From: Pseudooceanicola batsensis HTCC2597
GTDB lineage: Bacteria > Pseudomonadota > Alphaproteobacteria > Rhodobacterales > Rhodobacteraceae
Assembly: GCF_000152725.1 (NCBI RefSeq)
Contig: NZ_AAMO01000009.1
Span: 124,001-188,000 of the forward strand
DNA length: 64,000 bases
Direction: 5' to 3'
The translations under genes and the position numbers were made by a program. This document shows, in pieces, positions 54,518 through 63,750 of this stretch (within the stretch, counting starts at the first letter, position 1; each line of letters opens with the position of its first letter). The notes under the pieces are model-generated. The model saw only the letters and a list, made by a program, of their open reading frames with translations, searched no databases and was not told the DNA's origin.

Positions 54518-55297
54518 TCAGTCGTGGAATTTGGCCTGTCGCTTCTCCCGGAACGCTGCCAGGCCCTCTGCAAAGTCGGGGGTCTCCCCCGCCTCCTTCT
54601 GCAGCTGTCGTTCTGTCTTCAACGTTGCTTCGAACCCCGCATCCGCCGCGCTCCATGCAGCTTTCCGGATCAGGCCGTAACTGCGGGATGGTCCCTGCGA
54701 CAGCTTCCGCGCCAGCTGCAACGCGGTGTCTTCGACCGCGTCATCCTCGGTCACGCGCGTGATGAGCCCCCATTCATGCGCCTGCGTGGCGGGTATCTTC
54801 TCGGCAAGCAGCATCATCTCCATCGCACGGACACGGCCGACAGCTCGGGTCAACAGCCAGGTCGCGCCGCCATCCGGCACAAGACCGATACGGGCGAACG
54901 CTTCCAGGAAATAGGCACTGCGGCCGGCGACGATGACATCGCAGGCCAGCGCGATCGACGCCCCGACCCCCGCCGCTGCACCGCGCACGGCCGAGATCAG
55001 CGGCACCGGCAGATCGCGGATCGCAAGCATCAGAGGGTTGTAATCCTCCTCGAGCGTGGCCCCCACGTCGAAGCTTTCGGCATTCTCCGGCATTGCCGCC
55101 TTGAGGTTCGCGCCGGTCGAAAAGCCGCGCTCTCCGCCGGCCAGGACGATCGCGCGGGCCCCCTGCTCCACTTCGGAGGCCAGCAGCGCGCGCAGCGTTT
55201 GCGCCATGTCCGGCGTGAGTGCATTCATCGTCGCCGGATCGTTCAGGCGCAGCACCGTGACGGCGCCCTCGCGTTCTTTCAAGATCGTGTCGGTCAT
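54518..55297 (-). CDS. Enoyl-CoA hydratase/isomerase (crotonase family)
   Basis: 259 residues from the ATG at 55297, which overlaps the upstream crotonase stop by 4 bases. Oxyanion-hole loops ERGFSTGANL and RGAAAGVGASIALACDVIVAG. The position usually occupied by the catalytic Glu reads RIGLVPDGGATWLLTRAVG, with Asp, as in several PaaG-type isomerases, so isomerase activity is possible. Confidence 0.92.
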   Translation of the reverse strand: MTDTILKEREGAVTVLRLNDPATMNALTPDMAQTLRALLASEVEQGARAIVLAGGERGFSTGANLKAAMPENAESFDVGATLEEDYNPLMLAIRDLPVPLISAVRGAAAGVGASIALACDVIVAGRSAYFLEAFARIGLVPDGGATWLLTRAVGRVRAMEMMLLAEKIPATQAHEWGLITRVTEDDAVEDTALQLARKLSQGPSRSYGLIRKAAWSAADAGFEATLKTERQLQKEAGETPDFAEGLAAFREKRQAKFHD

Positions 55298-56184
55298 GAC
55301 CCTCCTCCCGAATGCCAGCCCGGTTCGGACCACCATGGATAAAACCCCGGCAGGTCCGCGGACACGGTGTCGGGGAACGCAGCCGGGCGCTTTTCAAGAA
55401 AGCTCGCAACGCCTTCCGACGCATCCGCCGAGGACGAACGCGCGGCAATGGCGCGGCTGTCGATCTGGTGCGCCCGCATCGGATGCGCCTCGCCGGCCAT
55501 GCGCCACATCATCTGCCGCGTGAGCGCGACCGAAACGGGCGCCGCGTTGTCGGCGATCTCGCGGGCGATGGCGTGGGCCGCGGGCAGCAGGTCGTCGGGG
55601 GCATGGACCGACCGAACCAGCCCGCCTGCCCGCGCCTCCTCTGCCCCGAACACGCGGCCCGAGTAACTCCATTCCAGCGCCTGAGACATGCCGACCAACC
55701 GCGGCAGGAACCAGGCCGAGGCCGCCTCGGGCACGATACCACGCCTGGCGAAGACGAACCCGAACCGCGCGTTGTCCGAGGCCAGACGGATGTCCATCGG
55801 CAGTTGCATCGTCGCGCCGATGCCGACGGCCGGCCCGTTCACGGCGGCGATGATCGGCTTGAGACTGTTGAACATCCGGAGCGTCAGCACCCCGCCCATG
55901 TCGCGGTTCGATTCCGCGTCCCAGACGGCGGGATCCGTCGCCTTGGGATCGACCCGGGCCGAGGTAAAGGCGTTTTCGTCGTCCAGATCCACGCCGGCAC
56001 AGAACCCCCGCCCTGCCCCGGTGACGATGACCGCACGCACCGCATCATCGGTGTCGGAGACATCGAACGCGGCTATCATCTCGTCCATCATCACGCGGGT
56101 AAAGGCGTTCAGACGGTCCGGCCGGTTCAGCGTCAGGGTCATGACGCCATCTTCGATCCCTGTCGCAATCGTCTCATAGCTCAT
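55294..56184 (-). CDS. Enoyl-CoA hydratase/isomerase (crotonase family)
   Basis: 296 residues. Crotonase loops AGRGFCAGVDLD and NGPAVGIGATMQLPMDIRLAS, then RGIVPEAASAWFLPRLVG with Glu at the catalytic position. An insert after the first loop (NAFTSARVDPKATDPAVWDA) makes it longer than the next crotonase. Coupled by ATGA on both sides, to the GntR gene upstream and the second crotonase downstream. Confidence 0.92.
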   Translation of the reverse strand: MSYETIATGIEDGVMTLTLNRPDRLNAFTRVMMDEMIAAFDVSDTDDAVRAVIVTGAGRGFCAGVDLDDENAFTSARVDPKATDPAVWDAESNRDMGGVLTLRMFNSLKPIIAAVNGPAVGIGATMQLPMDIRLASDNARFGFVFARRGIVPEAASAWFLPRLVGMSQALEWSYSGRVFGAEEARAGGLVRSVHAPDDLLPAAHAIAREIADNAAPVSVALTRQMMWRMAGEAHPMRAHQIDSRAIAARSSSADASEGVASFLEKRPAAFPDTVSADLPGFYPWWSEPGWHSGGGS

Positions 56185-56939
56185 GTCACACCCTCCGTGT
56201 GCGACACGGGTCGCGGCAGGACGGGGTTTGCATCGTCAAGCCCTGCCAGCTGCACGCCGCGCCAGAAATCCTCGATATGCATCCGCGCCCACTTGGAGGC
56301 ACGTTCGACATCCCGGTCACGAATGGCAGCCAGGATGTTCGAATGCGCCTCGATCTGCCGCTTGTAGAAATTGGTGGCCACGGGCGCAATATGCTCGAAA
56401 CCGCGGAACAGCAGCAGGCCGACGGGTTCCCGCGCGGGTCCCAGTACCCGGTTGTGCCCGATTTCGGTGACGCGGGAATGGAACTTCTCGTCCAGTTCGA
56501 TGGTCTCTTCCAGCTGCCCTTCAGAGGCGACAAGCGCCGCGTGCAGCTGCTGCAGATCCTCGATCTCTTCCGGCGTGGCCCGTTCAGCGGCGGTCCGCGC
56601 GGCCAGCGGCTCCATCACCATGGCCACCTCGACCAGCTCGCGAAAGGTGACTTTCATCAAGGCCATCGCCCGCGTCGCCCGCGTCGTCAGCAGATCGACC
56701 GGCGGCACCGTGACCTCCATGCGCCGGGGCGAAGGGCGGTGGATCAGCCCGTCGGTTTCCAGCTGCCGCAGCCCTTCCCGCACGGTCGACCGCGTCACAC
56801 CGAAGAGCGATCCCATTTCGGTCTCACCGGGAAGCAGATCACCGGGCTTCAGATCCCCGCGCAGAATCTGCGCTTCGATCTCCTCGGCGATCTTCTGATA
56901 AGCATAACCCGACTGAACAGGCTTTTCCGGGTGGCTCAT
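56181..56939 (-). CDS. GntR-family regulator (FadR subfamily, FCD domain)
   Basis: 252 residues from the ATG at 56939; an ATG at 56954 would add five residues. Winged HTH YQKIAEEIEAQILRGDLKPG and ETEMGSLFGVTRSTVREGLR; FCD ligand domain with ELVEVAMVMEPLAARTAAER and a metal-site region near DEKFHSRVTEIGHN. It leads the operon with two crotonases. Palindromes of the TGTCnGACA type upstream (57031) and before the 46.4 kb operon suggest it controls both and itself, probably as a repressor released by a CoA thioester or acid. Confidence 0.92.
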   Translation of the reverse strand: MSHPEKPVQSGYAYQKIAEEIEAQILRGDLKPGDLLPGETEMGSLFGVTRSTVREGLRQLETDGLIHRPSPRRMEVTVPPVDLLTTRATRAMALMKVTFRELVEVAMVMEPLAARTAAERATPEEIEDLQQLHAALVASEGQLEETIELDEKFHSRVTEIGHNRVLGPAREPVGLLLFRGFEHIAPVATNFYKRQIEAHSNILAAIRDRDVERASKWARMHIEDFWRGVQLAGLDDANPVLPRPVSHTEGVT

Positions 56940-57639
56940 GCCGCATGCCCCCACCCGGACAGCCGCAGCACAGGCGCGCGGGGTGTCGCCGTTTGTCTGT
57001 TCTGCAGTCGTCGAGTCACGAACCCCTCCCAGTGTCGGACACTAACCAATGCAGAGCGTTTCGAGTGGCCCTCGTCAACCGAATTGTTTTCTCTGTCGGC
57101 AAGGCTGCGGCGCCGCCATTTCCTCCGAAGAATGCAATCCCATCCACCGACATATGTGCCCGAAACCAGAAGAAATACCTTTGCTGACAGTCACTTACAC
57201 GTCGACACCTTCGGCCGCTGCCGTGCGCACATTGTCGGACGCAAAAGCAGTTCCTTTGCTGCTGTCGAACGCCTTGACGCAACGTCCCCCATGACGATCG
57301 ACAAGATCATGGCTTTCTTGCCATCTGCGACAGCCAAGGGCGGCTCAAGAACGGGCGTATGAGAACAAGCGAGGACCGCTGTCCGGACGCGCGGTCTGAC
57401 CGCATATCCCCCTGCCCCTTCAGCCGAAGATCACCGCCTGCTTGTCCAGCCTTCCCCGCAAAAAACTGCCAAGTGGCGACATCGCATAAAATCGTTTTTG
57501 ACAGACGGTTGAGCTCTCACTTTGTGGTTCTCCCGCTGCGCCAAACCCTCTCGCGTCGGACTTTGAAAACAGCGGCACCTGGCGGCGCAACTCTGCCTCT
57601 ACCTGCGCGCCGGCAAAGATTGGGCTTGAGCATCATTCT
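56940..57639. other. Long intergenic region without a supported gene
   Basis: About 700 bases between the gntR gene and the zinc operon. Small open frames on both strands have neither ribosome sites nor recognisable similarity. It holds the GTCnGAC palindrome at 57031, a half-like copy ATTGTCGGACGCA at 57231-57243, and more A/T than the flanking genes. Confidence 0.5.
57031..57043. promoter_or_regulatory. GTCnGAC palindrome before the gntR gene
   Basis: AGTGTCGGACACT, a perfect 13-base palindrome 92 bases upstream of the gntR start, containing the GTCnGAC core common to FadR-subfamily operators. Companion of the site at 46370-46382. Confidence 0.55.
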
Positions 57640-57676
57640 TGTTATAAGGTAACAAACAGTAACGTGATATCATAAC
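57640..57676. promoter_or_regulatory. Two Zur-like boxes upstream of the zinc operon
   Basis: TGTTATAAGGTAACA at 57640-57654 matches the proteobacterial Zur pattern TGTTATAATATAACA in 13 of 15 positions. GTGATATCATAAC at 57664-57676 matches GTTATAATATAAC in 10 of 13. The centres are 23 bases apart. They lie 100-135 bases before the first gene of an operon whose members are classic zinc-starvation genes. Zur with bound zinc would repress here. Confidence 0.72.
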
Positions 57677-57774
57677 CACATCGGGATTACTTCGCCGATC
57701 CGGCGACCACAGCGTCACATGATCGGATGCCCGCAATCATGCTCCGGCGCGACCGGAAGAGGAGAAGTCTTGCC

Positions 57775-58686
57775 ATGTTCGACGCAGCGATCATCGGGGG
57801 AAGCTTCGCCGGCCTGAGTGCCGCGCTGCAACTCGCCCGCGCGAGCCGATCCGTTCTGATCCTTGACGAGGGCCGTCCGCGCAACCGTATGTCCCTCGCA
57901 GCCCATGGTGTGCCGGGATGGGACGGCGTGCCGCCGACCGATATCCTGGCGCGGTTTCGCGCGGACCTGGCGAAGTATCCGACCATCAGCTTCATGGACA
58001 CCCGGGCAGAAGAGATCTCGGGGGGCCTCGATGCCTTCACGGTGGCCACGGAAACCCGAAATCCAGTGCACGCGCGCCGGATCATTCTCGCGCACGGGGT
58101 GCAGGATGTTCTGCCGGATCTGCCGGGCCTTGCCGAGGCCTGGGGGCGGACGGTGCTGCACTGTCCCTATTGCCATGGCTACGAGGTGAAGGGACGGCCT
58201 CTGGCCGTTCGCGCGTCCGGCCCGATGGCGGTCCATCAGGCGCAAATGCTCCGCGCCGACTGGAGCGACGACGTCACCCTGCTGACGAACGGCGTCGAAG
58301 GCGTCGACGCATTGGCGTCGGCGGGCATCAGGGTCGATCACCGGGAGCCCCTGCGGCTCGTAACCGGCGATGGCATCCGGGTCTGCTTTCAGGACGGACC
58401 GGATGCCGAGTTCGCGGCCATCTTCACCGCCCCCGAGATCGACCTGACGGGGTCTCCGGCCGGCCGCCTCGGCGTGGGTCTGTCCGAGGGGCCGATGGGG
58501 CCTTTCGTCCGCACCGGCCCGATGCAGCAGACCGATGTTCCCGGCGTTTTCGCCGCCGGTGACCTGGCCACCCCCATGTGGAACGTCAACTACGCCGTTG
58601 GCGATGGCGCTCGCGCCGGTGCGGGCTGCCACCAGTCGCTTCTCTTCCCCGGTTTCATTCCAGCACTCGAAAAGGAGGCCGCATGA
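57775..58686 (+). CDS. Thioredoxin-reductase-like FAD/NAD(P) oxidoreductase
   Basis: 303 residues from the ATG at 57775 (GAGGAGA upstream). FAD motif [20 protein letters not shown], a CPYC redox centre at 130-133 in [13 protein letters not shown], and the C-terminal FAD motif [20 protein letters not shown]. The usual second Rossmann GxGxxA/G motif between them is weak ([14 protein letters not shown]), so NADPH binding may be altered. First gene of the putative Zur operon, coupled by ATGA to the GTPase gene. A role in releasing or protecting zinc thiols is inference. Confidence 0.88.
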   Translation: MFDAAIIGGSFAGLSAALQLARASRSVLILDEGRPRNRMSLAAHGVPGWDGVPPTDILARFRADLAKYPTISFMDTRAEEISGGLDAFTVATETRNPVHARRIILAHGVQDVLPDLPGLAEAWGRTVLHCPYCHGYEVKGRPLAVRASGPMAVHQAQMLRADWSDDVTLLTNGVEGVDALASAGIRVDHREPLRLVTGDGIRVCFQDGPDAEFAAIFTAPEIDLTGSPAGRLGVGLSEGPMGPFVRTGPMQQTDVPGVFAAGDLATPMWNVNYAVGDGARAGAGCHQSLLFPGFIPALEKEAA

Positions 58687-59897
58687 CGACCCCCCAGGAC
58701 CCCCGCCTTCCCGTCACCGTCCTTTCCGGATTTCTGGGGGCCGGCAAGACGACCCTGCTGAACCGCGTGCTGAACAACCGCGACGGGCGTCGCGTCGCCG
58801 TCATCGTGAACGACATGTCCGAGGTGAACATCGATGCCGACCTTGTCCGGGCCGACACCGAACTGTGGCGCACCGACGAGACGCTGGTCGAGATGTCCAA
58901 TGGCTGCATCTGCTGCACGCTACGCGACGACCTGCTGCTGGAGGTCCGAAGGCTGGCCGCCGAAGGGCGGTTCGACTACCTCCTGATCGAATCCACCGGG
59001 ATTTCCGAACCACTGCCCGTCGCCGCGACCTTCGACTTTCGGGACGAGGCGGGGGAAAGCCTCTCGGACGTCGCCCGCCTCGACACGATGGTGACGGTGG
59101 TCGACGCGGTGAACCTGCTGAACGACTACGCCAGCCACGATTTCCTGCGCGACCGCGGCGAGACCCTGGGCGAGGAGGACGAGCGCACGCTGGTTCACTT
59201 GCTGACCGATCAGATCGAGTTCGCGGACGTGGTCATCCTGAACAAGGTCACCGACGCCGGGCCCGAAAAGGTGGACGCCGCGCGCAAGATCATTCGCAGC
59301 CTGAACGCCGATGCCCGGATCATCGAGACCGACCGCTCGGAGGTCGCGGCGGGTGCGATCTTGGACACGGGACTGTTCGACTTCGAGAAGGCGCACGAGC
59401 ATCCCATGTGGGCCAAGGAGCTTTACGGCTTCGCCGACCACGTGCCCGAGACCGAGGAATACGGCGTCACCTCCTATGTCTACCGCGCCCGGCAACCGTT
59501 CGATCCTTCCGGGGTCATGGCCGTCTTGAACGGCGATCTGCCCGGCGTCATCCGTGCCAAGGGCCATTTCTGGATCGCGACCCGGCCCGACTGGGTGGCC
59601 GAGTTCTCGCTGGCCGGCGCCCTGTCGTCGGTGACGCCGCTCGGCCAGTGGTGGGCCACCGTCCCGAAGGAACGCCACCCGGATCACGACAGTGCCCGGG
59701 CCTACCTGGCGCAGCACTGGGCCGAGCCCTGGGGGGATCGGCGGCAGGAAATCGTCTTCATCGGCGCGGGAATCGACTGGCCGTCGCTGAAGGCGCGGCT
59801 GGATGGGGCGCTGGTGCCGGAGCATATCGCGCCGGGCCCCGACGCGCTGCCGGATCTGCCCGATCCCTTTCCGGCATGGCGGAGGGCGGCTGCATGA
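58683..59897 (+). CDS. COG0523 GTPase, putative zinc metallochaperone (CobW/ZagA-like)
   Basis: 404 residues. Walker [10 protein letters not shown] at 16-24, the metal-binding CICC motif (NGCICCTL, Cys 75, 77, 78), Walker B-like [11 protein letters not shown], base-specificity motif NKVT, and a C-terminal CobW_C domain ending with [11 protein letters not shown]. These G3E GTPases load zinc into client proteins under zinc starvation. The preceding Zur-like boxes and the adjacent DUF1826 and DUF2796 genes support zinc over cobalt. Confidence 0.93.
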   Translation: MTTPQDPRLPVTVLSGFLGAGKTTLLNRVLNNRDGRRVAVIVNDMSEVNIDADLVRADTELWRTDETLVEMSNGCICCTLRDDLLLEVRRLAAEGRFDYLLIESTGISEPLPVAATFDFRDEAGESLSDVARLDTMVTVVDAVNLLNDYASHDFLRDRGETLGEEDERTLVHLLTDQIEFADVVILNKVTDAGPEKVDAARKIIRSLNADARIIETDRSEVAAGAILDTGLFDFEKAHEHPMWAKELYGFADHVPETEEYGVTSYVYRARQPFDPSGVMAVLNGDLPGVIRAKGHFWIATRPDWVAEFSLAGALSSVTPLGQWWATVPKERHPDHDSARAYLAQHWAEPWGDRRQEIVFIGAGIDWPSLKARLDGALVPEHIAPGPDALPDLPDPFPAWRRAAA

Positions 59898-60532
59898 CGT
59901 CGATGCGTCCGATCCACGCCGCGACGAAGACAGGTGTCCTGACCGTCACTGCGCCGTCGGAGATCGCCCTGATCCGCGCGCCCGAGATCGGCGGACTGGT
60001 CTGGCGGCGGAGTCCTCTTCCGTCGTTCCAGACATGGATCGAAGGCCTCCCGCCGTCTCGTTTGCCGCGTGCGCGGGTCATCCTGCGGCCCGCGGCGGCC
60101 CGGTCTGTCGTGACGGAAGCCTGCAACAGCGCGGCGACGCCAGAAGGGCCGGAGCGGGAGCGCCTGATCGACGATGTCGCGGCGCTGGCGGACATTTTCG
60201 CCGGCGTGACGAACGCGCCATGGCTTCGGCTTCGGCTGGATGTGGTGACGGGCGATGCCTGCCGCCGGTTCCACGTCGACCGGGTCACGGCGCGACTGGT
60301 CTGCACCTACCGCGGCACCGGCACGCAGTACGGGGTCTCGGATGCGGACGGGGCAGATCCGCAGACCATCCACACCGTCCCGACCGGCGCGCCCTTCGTC
60401 GTGCGCGGCACGCTCTGGCCGGCGCAGCCCGATCCCGGCCTTCTGCACCGCTCTCCGCCGATCGAAGGCACGGGCGAGACGCGCCTGATGCTCGCGCTCG
60501 ACCCGATCGACGACCCGGAGGAGGAGGCATGA
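59894..60532 (+). CDS. DUF1826 family protein
   Basis: 212 residues, ATGA overlap with the GTPase gene. Conserved pieces visible are [40 protein letters not shown] and [20 protein letters not shown]. The His-x-Asp pair and later Thr/Tyr suggest a cupin- or oxygenase-like metal site, but function is unknown. The family occurs repeatedly in Zur-regulated loci beside COG0523 genes. Confidence 0.85.
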   Translation: MTSMRPIHAATKTGVLTVTAPSEIALIRAPEIGGLVWRRSPLPSFQTWIEGLPPSRLPRARVILRPAAARSVVTEACNSAATPEGPERERLIDDVAALADIFAGVTNAPWLRLRLDVVTGDACRRFHVDRVTARLVCTYRGTGTQYGVSDADGADPQTIHTVPTGAPFVVRGTLWPAQPDPGLLHRSPPIEGTGETRLMLALDPIDDPEEEA

Positions 60533-60819
60533 AGCGCAACGTATCCACCACTCTCCGCCGCCGCCGCCGCGCCGACCCGATGCGGGCCTATGACGCTCTT
60601 CCACGCCCGCTGCGCCTCTGGATGGCGCAGGCCGTGCTGCCGTGGTCGCCCGCCTCCTGCCGCCGCATCTGGGCCAAGGCCCGGGCGGAGGGCGAAAGCC
60701 CCGATGCGATCCTGGACCGGCTCGACCGGGCCGAGGAGATGACCCTTTCCCGCGACCGGCTCTCGCTGGCCGCCGTCAGCCGCGCACCTCTCGACGAGCA
60801 ACAGGATCGAAGTCCGTGA
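60529..60819 (+). CDS. Small basic protein, DUF6525-like
   Basis: 96 residues, ATGA overlap with the DUF1826 gene. Arg-rich start (RRRRRADPMRAYDALPRPLR) then LRLWMAQAVLPWSPASCRRI and a charged helical tail. It resembles a small family I associate with Rhodobacteraceae (DUF6525), recalled rather than checked. No known function; cytoplasmic, possibly nucleic-acid or protein binding. Confidence 0.65.
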   Translation: MKRNVSTTLRRRRRADPMRAYDALPRPLRLWMAQAVLPWSPASCRRIWAKARAEGESPDAILDRLDRAEEMTLSRDRLSLAAVSRAPLDEQQDRSP

Positions 60820-61110
60820 ATCCTCCGCTGGCAGTCCTGTTTGCGCGAGGCGCCGCTGGCGCTTTTTTCTCGCTCGTGATCGCCGCTATCGCCCGGCTTC
60901 GTGGCCTCACCTATCTGGGCGGGAGCCGTGAGACATGACTTTTCTGAAAGCTTCTGACATCGCTGTGTCACAGGGCGACACGCCGATCCCGCACTCGGTG
61001 TCCCTGCACCTGGAACCGCGGAAGCCGCTGGTCATTCTCGGCGAAACCGGGTCGGGCAAGCGCCAAACGCGGATCTGATCCCGCCGCGTGTCGTGGAGGC
61101 GTTGCAATGA
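60816..61110 (+). pseudogene. Collapsed remains of a peptide/nickel-type ABC transporter (permease start and ATPase ends)
   Basis: Three fused scraps. A 40-codon frame from GTG 60816 (GTGA overlap) begins VNPPLAVLFARGAAGAFFSL, like the first helix of an OppB/NikB permease, and stops at 60938. ATG 60935 opens MTFLKASDIAVSQGDTPIPH, a typical OppD/NikD start, and reaches Walker A (LVILGETGSGK) but then reads RQTRI-stop, lacking the Ser/Thr and everything after. A last out-of-frame piece, PNADLIPPRVVEALQ, resembles an ATPase C-terminus and ends at 61110. Large deletions removed the rest; the ATGA couplings of the original operon survive. Confidence 0.68.
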
Positions 61111-61151
61111 CCCGTTCAACTCTTCATCAATCAAACCTGAAAGGACCCATC

Positions 61152-61814
61152 ATGAAACCGATCCACCTGGCCCTTGCCGCCTCGACCCTTGCCGCACCTG
61201 CATTTGCACAGGACAGCCGTGAAATGGACGCCCATGTGCACGGCGTCTCGACCGCGGAAATCGCCGTCGAACACGGCAAGGTCGAGATCAACCTGCTGTC
61301 GCCCGGCATGGACATCGTCGGCTTCGAATACGAAGCGACCTCAGCCGAGGACAAGGATGCGGTCGAGGCCGCCATCCGCACCATGCTCATGCCCGAGAAC
61401 ATCGTGACCCTGCCCGAGGCCGCCGGCTGCCGGCTGACCGAGGTTCTGGCGCACCTGCATTCGGGCGATCATGACCACGATGACGCCGACGCGCACATGG
61501 ATGACGTTCATGAACACGAGCACGAGGACCATGCCGAGGACGACCACGATCACGACCATGAAGATCATGGGGATGACCATGACCACGAGGATCATGCGGG
61601 CGATGACCATGACCACGGCGACGAAGCCCAGCATAGTGAGCTTCACGTCAGCTATGCTTTCGCCTGCGAAGACGAGGATGCGCTGACCACGATTTCCTTC
61701 CCGTTCTTCGACCAGTTCGAGAACGCGCAGGAGATCGAGGCGCAATACGTCACCGAAACCGGCGCCGGTCAGGCCGAGATCACGCGGGACGCGCCCGAAC
61801 TGACGCTGGAGTGA
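61152..61814 (+). CDS. DUF2796 zinc-binding periplasmic protein (ZrgA-like)
   Basis: 220 residues from the ATG at 61152 (AAAGGAC upstream; an ATG at 61107 lacks a signal peptide context). Signal peptide MKPIHLALAASTLAAPAFA. An HVHG motif follows at residues 28-31. Residues 101-161 are a His/Asp/Glu-rich stretch with 19 His, clearly a metal-binding loop. The ends of the protein match DUF2796, the ZrgA family of the zinc-regulated zrg uptake genes of Vibrio. It probably captures zinc in the periplasm for the ATPase/permease encoded next. Confidence 0.9.
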   Translation: MKPIHLALAASTLAAPAFAQDSREMDAHVHGVSTAEIAVEHGKVEINLLSPGMDIVGFEYEATSAEDKDAVEAAIRTMLMPENIVTLPEAAGCRLTEVLAHLHSGDHDHDDADAHMDDVHEHEHEDHAEDDHDHDHEDHGDDHDHEDHAGDDHDHGDEAQHSELHVSYAFACEDEDALTTISFPFFDQFENAQEIEAQYVTETGAGQAEITRDAPELTLE

Positions 61815-61816
61815 CG

Positions 61817-62506
61817 ATGACGGACCCGGCGCTGACACTCGAGGATGTCCGCTTCCGCTGGCCGGGGCGTGCGACCTTCGGGCTGTCGGTGCCCGGCTTC
61901 CACATGACGCAGGGCGAGAGCGTCCTGCTTCTGGGCGAAAGTGGGTCGGGAAAATCCACCCTGCTCTCGCTGATCTGCGGGATCGTCACCGCGGAGCGCG
62001 GGCGGGTCGAGGTCGGCGGCACCGACCTCTCGACCCTGCGCGCCGGGGCGCGGGACCGTTTCCGCGCCGAACGGATCGGGGTCATCTTCCAGCAGTTCAA
62101 CCTGCTGCCCTATGCAAGCGTGTCGGACAATATCCTGCTTCCGCTGCGGTTTGCCCCCGAACGGCGCAAGCGTGCCGCACCGGATGAGGTCGCGACCCTG
62201 TGTTCCGCGCTTGGTCTGCCCGTCGGTATCACCGGCGCGACCGCAGGGCGCCTATCGGTCGGCCAGCAACAGCGGGTCGCCGTGGCGCGCGCCCTGATCG
62301 GGCAACCGCCGCTGATCGTCGCGGACGAGCCGACCTCGGCGCTGGATGCCGCGACACAGGATACGTTCCTCGGCCTGCTCTTCGACCGGATCGCGCCCAG
62401 CCGTTCGTCGCTGCTGATGGTCAGCCACGACGAACGGCTGGGGGCCCGGTTCGACCGTGTCGTGCGCCTGGTCGACATCGCGCAAACCGAGCGGCTGGCC
62501 GCATGA
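61817..62506 (+). CDS. ABC transporter ATP-binding protein (LolD/MacB-like, zinc operon)
   Basis: 229 residues from the ATG at 61817; a GTG at 61811 overlapping the previous stop is an alternative. Walker A GESGSGKST, Q-loop FQQFNLLPYASVSDNI, signature LSVGQQQRVAVARALIG, Walker B LIVADEPTSALD, H-loop MVSHDE. This is the ATPase type that works with FtsX-like permeases (mechanotransmission class). Coupled by ATGA to that permease. Confidence 0.93.
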   Translation: MTDPALTLEDVRFRWPGRATFGLSVPGFHMTQGESVLLLGESGSGKSTLLSLICGIVTAERGRVEVGGTDLSTLRAGARDRFRAERIGVIFQQFNLLPYASVSDNILLPLRFAPERRKRAAPDEVATLCSALGLPVGITGATAGRLSVGQQQRVAVARALIGQPPLIVADEPTSALDAATQDTFLGLLFDRIAPSRSSLLMVSHDERLGARFDRVVRLVDIAQTERLAA

Positions 62507-63750
62507 TCCTCCGCCTCGCCTTCGGCTCGCTTCTGGCGCGGGCGCTGACGGTCGGCATGACAATCCTTGCCATCGCCCTGTCGGTCGCGCTCTTTCTCGG
62601 TGTGGAAAAGGTGCGCACCGGCGCGCGGGCCAGCTTTGCCGACACGATCTCGGGCACGGATCTGATCGTGGGGGCGCGCTCGGGGTCCGTTCAGCTGCTC
62701 CTCTATTCCGTGTTCCGGATCGGCAATGCCACCAACAACGTGACCTGGGAGAGCTATCAGGACATCGCCTCGCGCCCAGAGGTCGACTGGATCGTCCCGA
62801 TCTCGCTCGGCGACAGCCATCGGCAGTTCCGCGTGATGGGCACGACGCAGGCCTTCTTCGAGCACTACAGGTATCGCGGGGGCCGGTCCCTTGTCGTCGG
62901 CCAGGGACATGGTCTCGACGACCTCTATGACGCCGTGATCGGAGCCGAGGTCGCGGCGTCGCTCGGCTACGAGGTGGGCGACCCGATCATCGTGTCGCAC
63001 GGGCTGGCCAGTTTCACCGACCACGACGATCAGCCCTTTCGCGTCGCCGGGATCGTCGACCGGACCGGCACGCCGGTCGACCGCACGGTGATCGTCAGCC
63101 TCGAGGCGATCGAGGCGATCCACGTGGATTGGCAGTCGGGCGCTCAAACCGGACGGACCACGCCGGTCGAGCGGATCAGGCAGATGGATCTGACACCCTC
63201 GGCGGTGACGGCGGCGCTGGTCGGGGTGAAATCGCGCCTTCAGATCTTCGGCCTGCAACGGGCGATCAACGAGTACCAAGAAGAGCCGCTGCTGGCGATC
63301 CTGCCGGGTGTCGCTCTTCAGGAACTCTGGCAGATCGTCGGTGTCGCCGAAACCGCTCTCATCGGTGTCTCTGCCATGGTGGTGGTCACGGCGCTGCTGG
63401 GCATGATGGCGATGATCTTCTCGTCCCTCAACGAACGGCGGCGGGAGATGGCGATCTGGCGCGCCATGGGGGCGCGACCCGCGACGATCCTCGGCCTGCT
63501 GGTACTTGAGGCGGCTTTGATGGCCGCCATCGGTGCGATCCTGGGGCTCGCGCTGCTCTATGCCGCACTGTTTGCCGCGCAGCCGCTGGTCGACAGCGCC
63601 TTCGGCCTCTGGCTGCCGATCGACCCGCCGACGGCCCGGGAACTGTCCGTTCTCGCAGGTGTGATCGGCGCCGCGGCGATCGCCAGCCTTCTTCCTGCAC
63701 TCAGGGCCTACCGCCTGTCGCTCGCCGATGGCATGATGGTGAGGATATGA
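62503..63750 (+). CDS. FtsX-like ABC permease (ZrgB-like, zinc operon)
   Basis: 415 residues from the ATG at 62503. One N-terminal helix (ALTVGMTILAIALSVALFLG), a periplasmic MacB-type domain of about 230 residues, then three C-terminal helices (IGVSAMVVVTALLGMMAMIF, LLVLEAALMAAIGAILGLAL, LSVLAGVIGAAAIASLLPAL) with the EMAIWRAMGARPATIL coupling motif. It pairs with the LolD-like ATPase. Such complexes rarely import directly; it may extract or hand over metal or the DUF2796 protein. Confidence 0.92.
   Translation: MILRLAFGSLLARALTVGMTILAIALSVALFLGVEKVRTGARASFADTISGTDLIVGARSGSVQLLLYSVFRIGNATNNVTWESYQDIASRPEVDWIVPISLGDSHRQFRVMGTTQAFFEHYRYRGGRSLVVGQGHGLDDLYDAVIGAEVAASLGYEVGDPIIVSHGLASFTDHDDQPFRVAGIVDRTGTPVDRTVIVSLEAIEAIHVDWQSGAQTGRTTPVERIRQMDLTPSAVTAALVGVKSRLQIFGLQRAINEYQEEPLLAILPGVALQELWQIVGVAETALIGVSAMVVVTALLGMMAMIFSSLNERRREMAIWRAMGARPATILGLLVLEAALMAAIGAILGLALLYAALFAAQPLVDSAFGLWLPIDPPTARELSVLAGVIGAAAIASLLPALRAYRLSLADGMMVRI

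Noticed and set aside
62125..62140. GTGTCGGACAA resembling the GTCnGAC operator
   Set aside because: It is inside the coding sequence of the zinc-operon ATPase and is only a partial palindrome; expected by chance in GC-rich DNA.
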